Positions 1 to 5,437 of a stretch of 6,059 nucleotides of DNA are shown here, one piece after another. This DNA is from Phytoactinopolyspora endophytica (lineage in GTDB: Bacteria; Actinomycetota; Actinomycetes; Jiangellales; Jiangellaceae), in assembly GCF_004138495.1 (NCBI RefSeq), contig NZ_ML142860.1, positions 222,600 through 228,658 of the forward strand. Reading direction: 5' to 3'. Under the pieces are notes generated by a model, which saw only the letters and a program-made list of their open reading frames with translations, had not been told where the DNA came from and searched no databases. The number at the start of each line of letters is the position of its first letter. The first letter of the stretch is position 1. The translations under genes were made by a program, and so were the position numbers.

Positions 1-123
1 AGTCCGGCGACGGCCAAGACCCACGTGAGCCGCATCATGACCAAGCTGGGGGTACGTGACCGCGCGCAGCTGGTGGTTCAGGCATACGAGTCCGGCATGA
101 TCACGCCGGGCTGGCTGGACTGA
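1..123 (+). CDS. LuxR/NarL-type response regulator, C-terminal end (partial)
   Basis: Only the last 40 codons are present; the gene enters from the left edge and stops with TGA. The visible peptide contains AKTHVSRIMTKLGVRDRAQL, which matches the recognition helix and following helix of the GerE/LuxR-type helix-turn-helix (family pattern TVKTHVSRILxKLxxRDRxQ), then a short tail ending in PGWLD. In NarL/FixJ-type regulators this domain binds DNA after phosphorylation of an N-terminal receiver domain by a sensor kinase, but the receiver lies outside the window. A kinase gene probably lies further left, which is inference. The gene converges on the SH3 protein gene and shows no link to the sugar operon. 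Family assignment is secure for the HTH; the presence of a receiver domain is assumed. Confidence 0.88.
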   Translation, partial: SPATAKTHVSRIMTKLGVRDRAQLVVQAYESGMITPGWLD

Positions 124-316
124 GCGCCGCGGCCGCCGGAACCACCGGTGTGCTCTGGGCTGGCTCATACCCGTGTGGCTACCCTGCGCCGCCCGACCCA
201 TGCGATCTGACGCACCTCGCGATGGACACCGCGGCGGCGCGAGAGCCGGGTGGATCTACCGACAGAATCTGACTCATAGCTCGGATGATGTCGGTAGATC
301 CGCTCCGGCGGTGACG
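124..316. other. Intergenic region between two convergent genes
   Basis: These 193 bases lie between the stop of the response regulator and the stop of the SH3 protein gene. I see no credible reading frame. The left half is GC-rich without a clear structure, and the right half carries the inverted repeat annotated separately. Confidence 0.7.
252..301. terminator. Inverted repeat between convergent genes, candidate bidirectional terminator
   Basis: The arms GGATCTACCGACA (252-264) and TGTCGGTAGATCC (289-301) are perfect complements over 13 bp. They enclose 24 nt in which ATC (267-269) can also pair with GAT (284-286). The structure starts 15 nt past the stop of the SH3 gene and lies about 130 nt past the stop of the response regulator. 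There is no T-tract on either strand, so it is not a classic intrinsic terminator; many actinobacterial terminators lack the U-tail. A protein-binding dyad is the alternative. Confidence 0.6.
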
Positions 317-895
317 TCAGCAGTACGGGGGAGCCGAGCCGACATTGGAGACGTAGCGGGCGGAGACCCACTGGCCGCCGCTGTCGCCGGTCAGCTGGTA
401 CCAGCGCGGGTTGCCGTCGATCGACTGGCTGTTGACCTTGCACACCAGAGCCAGCTCTTGGCCGCGCGGCGCGGAGCTGACTCTGGCGTTTGCGGTGTTG
501 GGGCCGCTTCGGACGGCGAGCGACGTCCGCGACACGACCGTGCCTGTGTACTCCTGGCCGGAGCCGCAGAAGCGGGGCGCGGACCCGACGTTCGAGACGT
601 AGCGGGCGGTCACCCAGTTTCCGTTGCCCAGCTTGTACCAGAGGGAGTTGCCACTGACCGACGGGCCGAAGACCTTGCATTGGATCCTGACCGTGGTGCC
701 GTGGCTGAGCGAGCCGACCTTGCTGGACGCGCCCGTCGGTGCGCTTCGGACGTTGAGGGACGACGCGGTGACCTTGCCTTCGTAGGGCGCGTGCGATGCC
801 TGCGCGGGTGCGGCCGCAGCGATCAGGCCCAAGGGAATGACGGTAGCGGTACCGATCGCCAGAGCGATCTTGCGAGCGTGGCGCCTGATGACCAT
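317..895 (-). CDS. Secreted protein with two SH3-like (bacterial SH3) repeats
   Basis: A 192-residue exported protein. The start at 895 is chosen over an in-frame ATG at 961 because AGGAGG lies six bases before it and a typical signal peptide follows directly: basic MVIRRHARK, a hydrophobic run at about 10-30, and an AQA cleavage site after residue 33. The mature part is two tandem repeats, about 40-110 and 118-192. Each has the SH3_3 hallmark LNVRSAP or LAVRSGP and ends in WV[T/S]ARYVSNVGSAP followed by two residues, the last Cys. Each repeat holds two cysteines (73/110 and 152/192), so one disulfide per repeat is plausible outside the cell (inference). Bacterial SH3 domains usually bind peptidoglycan or peptides. 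No catalytic domain is present, so a wall-binding or signalling role is likelier than an enzyme. The gene is divergent from the YrhK-like gene; its partner is unknown. Confidence 0.85.
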   Translation of the reverse strand: MVIRRHARKIALAIGTATVIPLGLIAAAAPAQASHAPYEGKVTASSLNVRSAPTGASSKVGSLSHGTTVRIQCKVFGPSVSGNSLWYKLGNGNWVTARYVSNVGSAPRFCGSGQEYTGTVVSRTSLAVRSGPNTANARVSSAPRGQELALVCKVNSQSIDGNPRWYQLTGDSGGQWVSARYVSNVGSAPPYC

Positions 896-901
896 GAGTG
901 T

Positions 902-907
902 CCTCCT
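902..907 (-). promoter_or_regulatory. Ribosome binding site deciding the SH3 protein start
   Basis: Read on the minus strand this is AGGAGG followed by ACACTC and then ATG at 895-893. It is a full anti-16S match at ideal spacing, and it rules out the longer in-frame start at 961, which has no comparable site and would bury the signal peptide behind 22 extra residues. Confidence 0.85.
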
Positions 908-1023
908 GACCTTGCCGGCCAACGGATGCAGCCGGCTCATCGGCTTCTTAACCAGGAACACGCCTGAGGCGGTTGTTCGGTTGCACCTGGGATCGACGAG
1001 CGCCTTCTGATTTGATGTGTGAC

Positions 1024-1314
1024 ATGTCCGAGCATGCAGATGAGCAGGGACTGACGATCCGGGTCGGCCGCGAGGAGTTGATCATTCGCCAGCGGTACGA
1101 AGCCGCGAGCATCGTCAACGACATCCTGATCGCGCTGTGGTTCATCGTCGGTAGCGTCATGTTCTTCTCAGACGACTGGACCACCGCCGGGACCTGGTGC
1201 TTCCTGGCCGGGAGCGTCGAACTGCTGATCCGCCCGCTGATCCGGCTGGGCCGGCAGGTCCACCTGCGACGAATCGGCGGGCACCAGCCGCGGGAAGCGG
1301 GACACGACTTCTGA
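1024..1314 (+). CDS. YrhK-like small membrane protein
   Basis: A 96-residue protein resembling the YrhK-like domain family. The core is REELIIRQRYEAASIVNDIL, then a first hydrophobic helix (about 32-48, IALWFIVGSVMFF), a short DDWTTAGTW turn, a second helix (about 57-72, CFLAGSVELLIRPLIRL), and a basic end, RQVHLRRI. Two membrane segments with both ends probably cytoplasmic are predicted. The biochemical role of this family is unknown to me. The start is uncertain: ATG at 1024 fits the family length and hydrophilic lead, ATG at 1015 is also in frame, and neither has a clear Shine-Dalgarno site, so a leaderless transcript is possible. The gene is divergent from the SH3 gene and convergent with the glycosidase gene, so it is probably transcribed alone. 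Confidence 0.75.
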   Translation: MSEHADEQGLTIRVGREELIIRQRYEAASIVNDILIALWFIVGSVMFFSDDWTTAGTWCFLAGSVELLIRPLIRLGRQVHLRRIGGHQPREAGHDF

Positions 1315-1325
1315 GACGCGCCGCC

Positions 1326-1353
1326 CGTCGTGCGTGCTGCGAACGCTACGACG
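1326..1353. terminator. Hairpin between convergent YrhK-like and GH127 genes
   Basis: CGTCGTGCGT (1326-1335) pairs with ACGC (1343-1346) and ACGACG (1348-1353), with T1347 as a single bulge and a 7-nt loop. It occupies most of the 51-nt gap between the two stop codons, starting 11 nt after one and 12 nt from the other, which suits a bidirectional terminator. No T-tract follows on either strand. Confidence 0.45.
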
Positions 1354-1365
1354 TCTCGGCCGTGA

Positions 1366-3312
1366 TCATCGTCGAGATGCCGTAGCGTCCGGCAGCCAGA
1401 CCCGCATCGCCGACGGACCTCGTTCCGCCCACTGGTGATAGGGCCGGAGTATCAGTTCGACGGCGCTGCCGGCACCCTCACGTGGCCGGCCGCCGGCCGC
1501 ATACGGCCAGCCACTGCCGGTGGCGATCTGGGGCGCGACCAGTCCGCGTGCCAGCACGGCTTGGTCCCGTACGGTCAGCGGCGCATCGGCGTCGATCTGG
1601 ACGTCGTCAAGTTCGATACCTTCCGGCAGATCTACGGACTCCACGCACATCACCAGTGGACCCCGCTCCACCGCTACACAGCCGCGGACCGCGTCGACGC
1701 GCCGGTCGGGCCAGGTGAACCGCGGCTGGATCGGCAGTCGCAGGCGGATCTCCTCGCCGCTCGTCAGCTGACGATCCACGACCGCCAGACCGGGTTCGAC
1801 CCGGCCCAGCCGCCCGCCCTCCTCGAGCACCGCTCCATCGGCCCAGGAGGGGACACGCAGGCGCAGCGCCACCGCGCCCGCGGGAGCGTGCACCACCCGC
1901 ACCGTCACGACGCCGTCCTGAGGGTAGGCCGTCTCGAGGTCGACGCGGATCGCCCGTCCGTCGCCGAGCTCGGCATCGATGCTCATGCCCGCGTACTGCA
2001 GCAGTGTCAAGTCCCGTTCACCGACGGTACAGGCGTAGGCCTGCCAGGTCGCGAGGGTACGTGCGACGTTGGTCGGGCAGCAGGACACGTCGAACCACGC
2101 GGCGCGTGCCCCGCTCTCCGCCCGCGGGCTCACCGCGTCGTCGTCCGGAGCGCCGCCCGCAGTCCGCTGGTGCAGCGGGTTCGCGTAGAAGAAGGCCCGG
2201 CCGTCCGCACGCGGCGACACCGCGATCACGTTGAAGAGCGTGCGCTCGATGAGGTCGGCGTAGCGGACGCGACCGGTGGCGAGGTAGAGCCGCCACGCCA
2301 CCATGACCGAGGCGATGCCGGCGCAGGTCTCGCTGTAGGCCCGGTCCGGCGGAAGCTCCCAGTCGTCGCCGAACCCCTCGTCCTGATGGCGAGATCCCAT
2401 CCCGCCGGTGATGTACGTCCGCCGTGCCACGGCGTTCTCCCATTGGCGCTCGATGGCCGCAAGCAGTTCGTCGTCGCCCTGCTCGACGGCGACGTCCACA
2501 GCCGCGGCGGTCAGGTAGAGCGCGCGGACCGCATGGCCACGCCACGTTTCGGCGTCCCGGATCGGAACGTCGTCCTGGAAGTAGGCGCGGCCCAGCGGAG
2601 TCTCCTGGAGAGCGCCGTGCCCACGGCGGTCGAGGAAGAGCCGTGCCTGCGCGAGGTAGCGCTCCTCTTCGAGGGCGCGCCCGAGCTCCGCCAGGCCCAC
2701 CTCGATCTCCGGATGACCGCAGAGCCCCTGGTTTCCTTCCGCGCCGAAGATCTCGCATACGTGGTCGGCGGCCCGCCGGGCGATCTGGACCAGTTCGTCC
2801 GCACCCGCGGTGCGCAGCCGGGCGACGGCTGCTTGGAGCAGGTGTCCGACGCAGTACAGCTCGTGCCCCATCTCCAGGTCGCTGTACCGCGGATCCTGGC
2901 CGGCGTGTCCGTAATAGGTGTTGAGGTAACCGTCAGGGTCCTGGGCACGTCCCACACGTGCGGTAAGCCGGCGCACGCCGTCGTCCAGGGCGCGGTCGCC
3001 TGTCCGGGCGTACTCCCACGACATCGCCTCGATGAGCTTGTAGACCTCGGAGTCGGAGAAGGACCAGCCGGGCCGGTCAGGCCCGGTCGCGCCGTCGGCG
3101 ACGCGATCGAAGTTGGCCAGCCAACCGAGCCTTTCCATCCACCGTTCGCAGTGTTCGAACGTCGCCGCGCAATTGATCGCCTGCAGCCGCGCCCAGAACC
3201 CGTCGAGGAGCGATACCTCGCCGAGTCCGAGCGGACGCCTGTCGCCCCGGGATGGAATGACGGGGCGTCCACCCTGTGGGTCGATGCCGATCGCCGTCTC
3301 GTGCACGGTCAC
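1366..3312 (-). CDS. GH127 family glycoside hydrolase (probable beta-L-arabinofuranosidase)
   Basis: A 648-residue enzyme expected to release L-arabinofuranose from beta-linked glycosides; the characterised Bifidobacterium longum HypBA1 is 658 residues. The GTG start at 3312 is chosen because AAGGAG lies five bases upstream; longer in-frame starts at 3429 and 3351 lack such a site, and the one at 3429 would overlap the permease gene. The helical-barrel part has the family blocks GYLNTYY (about 128-134) and HELYC (150-154), and H260 fits the substrate-binding His. TGGMGSRHQDEGFGDDWELP supplies E312, spaced from E328 exactly as the HypBA1 acid/base E322 is from E338. The zinc and nucleophile residues are E328 and C330 (SETCAG) and C411-C412 (SCCPTN). 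A beta-rich C-terminal part follows. No signal peptide is present, so it acts in the cytoplasm on imported sugar. It is the last visible gene of the transporter operon. Family is secure; exact substrate is not, since GH127 also has a member acting on aceric acid of RG-II. Confidence 0.9.
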   Translation of the reverse strand: MTVHETAIGIDPQGGRPVIPSRGDRRPLGLGEVSLLDGFWARLQAINCAATFEHCERWMERLGWLANFDRVADGATGPDRPGWSFSDSEVYKLIEAMSWEYARTGDRALDDGVRRLTARVGRAQDPDGYLNTYYGHAGQDPRYSDLEMGHELYCVGHLLQAAVARLRTAGADELVQIARRAADHVCEIFGAEGNQGLCGHPEIEVGLAELGRALEEERYLAQARLFLDRRGHGALQETPLGRAYFQDDVPIRDAETWRGHAVRALYLTAAAVDVAVEQGDDELLAAIERQWENAVARRTYITGGMGSRHQDEGFGDDWELPPDRAYSETCAGIASVMVAWRLYLATGRVRYADLIERTLFNVIAVSPRADGRAFFYANPLHQRTAGGAPDDDAVSPRAESGARAAWFDVSCCPTNVARTLATWQAYACTVGERDLTLLQYAGMSIDAELGDGRAIRVDLETAYPQDGVVTVRVVHAPAGAVALRLRVPSWADGAVLEEGGRLGRVEPGLAVVDRQLTSGEEIRLRLPIQPRFTWPDRRVDAVRGCVAVERGPLVMCVESVDLPEGIELDDVQIDADAPLTVRDQAVLARGLVAPQIATGSGWPYAAGGRPREGAGSAVELILRPYHQWAERGPSAMRVWLPDATASRR

Positions 3313-3317
3313 GTTTG

Positions 3318-3323
3318 CTCCTT
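3318..3323 (-). promoter_or_regulatory. Ribosome binding site deciding the GH127 GTG start
   Basis: The minus-strand sequence AAGGAG, then CAAAC, then GTG at 3312-3310, is a strong site at good spacing. It fixes the start well inside the longest open frame, and gives the glycosidase its own initiation site rather than coupling to the permease. Confidence 0.8.
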
Positions 3324-3343
3324 CGAGGTCGAGGTCAGACGAG

Positions 3344-3368
3344 CTCGGCATCGGTAGCCGGTGCCGAG
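3344..3368 (-). repeat. Hairpin in the permease-GH127 gap
   Basis: CTCGGCA (3344-3350) pairs with TGCCGAG (3362-3368). Inside, CGG (3352-3354) pairs with CCG (3358-3360) around a 3-nt loop, with one mismatch in the minus-strand RNA. It lies in the 85-nt gap after the second permease stop, 32 nt before the GH127 start codon. No U-tract follows, so partial termination, processing or stabilisation of the upstream RNA are all possible. Confidence 0.5.
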
Positions 3369-3397
3369 AAGAGCGGGGCAGGGGTGCCGGTGCGCGC

Positions 3398-4216
3398 TCA
3401 ATCCTTGACTGCGCCCGCCGTGACACCACCGGCGACGTAACGCTGCGCGACGACGAGCAGGGCAGCGGCGGGGATGGAGGCGACGACGGCGGTCGCCATG
3501 ATCGAGTTCCATTGGGTGGTGTTGTTGCCGATGTAGTTGTAGATCCCGAGGGTGATCGGGATCATGTCGCCGTTGCGGTCGAGGGTGGAGGCGAAGATGA
3601 AGTCGGACCAGGCCCAAAGAAACGCGAACAGTGAGACGGTCAGCACCGAGTTGCGGCTGACCGGCAGTACCACCGAGCGAAAGGTCCGCCAGGTGCCGGC
3701 GCCGTCGACCTTGGCCGCGTGCATGAGCTCCTGCGGGATGCCGGACATGAACGCGGTGAACAGCAACACGCCGAACGGGACGGCGATGGTCGAGTCGGCG
3801 ATGATGAGTCCCCACACGCTGTTGAGCCAGCCGAGCCGGACGTAGATCGCATAGAACCCCATCGCCATCACCACGCTGGGAATCATCTGCGCGACCAGCA
3901 GCAGGAAGCTGATCCCGTTCGCCCCTCGTGGGCGGAGCTTGGCGAGTGAGTAACCGGCAGGCGCCGCGATGACGAGAGTGAGCAGCACGCAGCCCAGCCC
4001 GACGATGAGACTCGTCATCAGGTTGGGCAACTGCTGGTCGAAGACGTCCGCGTAGCCCTCGAACGTGGGGTTCCAGGGGAACCAGTTCGGCGGGTCCGCA
4101 CGCATGTCGCTGGTCTGCGTGAGGGAGACATTGAACATCCAGTAGACCGGGAAGAGCATCAGCGCGGTGAAGAACACGCCCAGTGCGGTCTTCCACCAGG
4201 TGCGGCGACGGGTCAT
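3398..4216 (-). CDS. Carbohydrate ABC transporter permease, MalG type (CUT1 family)
   Basis: A 272-residue inner-membrane subunit that forms the sugar channel with the MalF-type partner and contacts the ATPase. Six hydrophobic segments are visible, near 11-30, 67-90, 102-125, 133-156, 191-209 and 238-257. The cytoplasmic EAA loop, about 163-186, reads ELMHAAKVDGAGTWRTFRSV then VLP, matching the AAxxDGA...LP pattern that docks on the ATPase Q-loop region. The end, QRYVAGGVTAGAVKD, is the usual MalG-type tail (family pattern RYFVRGLTAGAVKG). ATG at 4216 overlaps the stop of the preceding permease as ATGA, with AGGAG five bases upstream, so translation is probably coupled and the two subunits made in equal amounts. 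The substrate cannot be read from the permease; the neighbouring GH127 suggests an arabinofuranoside. Confidence 0.93.
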   Translation of the reverse strand: MTRRRTWWKTALGVFFTALMLFPVYWMFNVSLTQTSDMRADPPNWFPWNPTFEGYADVFDQQLPNLMTSLIVGLGCVLLTLVIAAPAGYSLAKLRPRGANGISFLLLVAQMIPSVVMAMGFYAIYVRLGWLNSVWGLIIADSTIAVPFGVLLFTAFMSGIPQELMHAAKVDGAGTWRTFRSVVLPVSRNSVLTVSLFAFLWAWSDFIFASTLDRNGDMIPITLGIYNYIGNNTTQWNSIMATAVVASIPAAALLVVAQRYVAGGVTAGAVKD

Positions 4217-5187
4217 GACCGCTCCTGCCTGCGTTGGAGGTACAGATAGACGAAACCGGCGACCAGCGCGATCCCGATGAGCAGATTGCCGATCGCGGCG
4301 GCGGGGGAGAAGTCGGGCTGACCGGTGCCGAACGCCTCGCGGTAGGACCAGATCGCCAGCGTGGTAGAAGCGTTGCCCGGGCCGCCAGTGGTCATGACCC
4401 AGATGACGTCCACAACCTTGAGCGTGTAGATCAGTCCGAGCAACAGCGTGACCGCCGACACCGGACGCAGCAGCGGAAAGGTGATCCGCCAGAACTGCTG
4501 CCAGGCGTTCGCCCCGTCCAGCGCAGCGGCCTCGTACAGGTCATCGGGGATGTTCTGCAGGCCGGCGTACAGAATGACCAGGTTGAACGGGATGCCAAGC
4601 CAGATGTTGGCGATAATCACCGAGGTCAGCGCCCACTCCGGCGATGTCAGCCAGTTGATCTGGCCGATCCCGAACGCGCCCAGGAACGAGTTGACGATCC
4701 CGTTCTCGCTGTTCAGCATCCACGACCACGTGGATGCCGAGACGATCAGGGGCAACAGCCATGGAATGAGGAACATCCCACGTAGCACCCCGGACAGCCG
4801 GAAATGGTTCCGGAAGAACACGGCGAGTGCCAGGCCGATGGTGTACTGGAAACCGATCGACACGAGCGTGAAGATGGCGGTGTTCCGCAACGCCAGCCCA
4901 AAGGCGTTCGATGAAATCACATCCGCGAAATTGTCGAACCCGACGAAATCCGGATTGCCCTGCACGAACGCCCGCGGCGTGTAGTCATGCAAGCTGAGGT
5001 CGATGTTCCGATACAGCGGATACGCGTAGAAGACCACCAGGTAAACGACCAGCGGAGCAATAAACGCCAACGCCGCCCACCTGGTGGACCGGACGCGCCT
5101 GCGGCCGGGCGGCGTAGCGAGCGACGTGTCATCGCTCGCTACGCCCACGCGCCCCGGCGCCGTACGGCTCATCGGGGTGGATCTCAT
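4213..5187 (-). CDS. Carbohydrate ABC transporter permease, MalF type (CUT1 family)
   Basis: A 324-residue inner-membrane subunit. A cytoplasmic N-terminal tail of about 35 residues is followed by six hydrophobic segments, near 38-56, 101-124, 135-155, 186-208, 243-265 and 296-316. The EAA loop at about 219-240 reads EAAALDGANAWQQFWRITFP, the ATPase-docking motif. PWLLPLIVS and GGPGNASTTLAIW are typical of MalF/LacF/UgpA-like subunits. ATG at 5187 is used because GAGGA sits six bases before it; ATG at 5172 has no such site. It follows the binding-protein gene across a long palindromic spacer and overlaps the MalG-type gene by 4 nt. The low-complexity tail at residues 15-26 is encoded by a perfect 14-bp inverted repeat, noted separately. 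No ATPase gene occurs in the visible operon. Confidence 0.93.
   Translation of the reverse strand: MRSTPMSRTAPGRVGVASDDTSLATPPGRRRVRSTRWAALAFIAPLVVYLVVFYAYPLYRNIDLSLHDYTPRAFVQGNPDFVGFDNFADVISSNAFGLALRNTAIFTLVSIGFQYTIGLALAVFFRNHFRLSGVLRGMFLIPWLLPLIVSASTWSWMLNSENGIVNSFLGAFGIGQINWLTSPEWALTSVIIANIWLGIPFNLVILYAGLQNIPDDLYEAAALDGANAWQQFWRITFPLLRPVSAVTLLLGLIYTLKVVDVIWVMTTGGPGNASTTLAIWSYREAFGTGQPDFSPAAAIGNLLIGIALVAGFVYLYLQRRQERS
5111..5145 (-). repeat. Perfect 14-bp inverted repeat inside the 5' end of the MalF-type gene
   Basis: GGCGTAGCGAGCGA (5111-5124) and TCGCTCGCTACGCC (5132-5145) are exact complements around a 7-nt loop. In the mRNA the stem begins about 40 nt after the start codon and encodes residues 15-26 of the poorly conserved N-terminal tail. 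Such a long exact stem is unexpected in coding sequence and may be a regulatory hairpin or an inserted palindromic repeat. Confidence 0.8.
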
Positions 5188-5212
5188 GATTCTTCCTCGT
5201 CCTTACCTAGTA

Positions 5213-5435
5213 CCGGGCTTAGGGGCGGCGGACGGAGCGAGAATTCTCGGCCCGAACGCGACTCAAGCGCGAAGGTGGGGAGAGAGAATCCCAGCCAGGG
5301 TAGGCTCGGGCGTCGGCGTGGGAGGAGCCCCGCGACGACCTCGCCGCGGGCGAGGCTGGGATTCTCTCCCCACCGGACGCCAGACCAAACGAGGGCCGAA
5401 ATTCTCGCCCCGTCCGCCAGAGCCCCGTAGCCCGG
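5213..5435. repeat. Large nested palindromic element between binding-protein and permease genes
   Basis: This occupies nearly all of the 250-nt gap, from 2 nt after the binding-protein stop to 25 nt before the permease start, and leaves the permease ribosome site free. The outer arms are 5213-5253 and 5393-5435. They share CCGGGCT, GGGGC, GGCGGACGG, GCGAGAATT and CGGCCC in the same order, broken by two mismatched bases, one substitution, one 3-nt insertion and one small indel. The inner arms are 5274-5296 and 5354-5374, identical as reverse complements except for a 2-nt AG insertion in the left arm. A 7-bp hairpin (CCTCGCC at 5339-5345, GGCGAGG at 5349-5355) lies near the tip and competes with the inner stem. 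No reading frame is convincing here. It could be a REP/MITE-like repeat or an RNA element that stabilises the upstream message and lowers permease expression. Confidence 0.85.
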
Positions 5436-5437
5436 GA

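Noticed and set aside
896..1023. Possible riboswitch (for example c-di-AMP type, often found before wall-related genes) ahead of the SH3 gene
   Set aside because: The divergent gap is only 128 nt and shows no conserved riboswitch core; only a short GCCGGC/GCCGGC pairing (914-919 and 931-936) is seen.
973..1023. Longer TTG start for the YrhK-like protein and a promoter with TTGCAC (981-986) and TGATTT (1008-1013)
   Set aside because: The extra N-terminal residues do not look like family sequence and have no ribosome site. The promoter spacing of 21 nt is too long to call.
1435..3357. A 640-codon open frame on the plus strand opposite the glycosidase gene
   Set aside because: It is an antisense shadow produced by high GC at third positions. 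Its translation has no recognisable domain, while the minus strand encodes a complete GH127 enzyme with all active-site residues.
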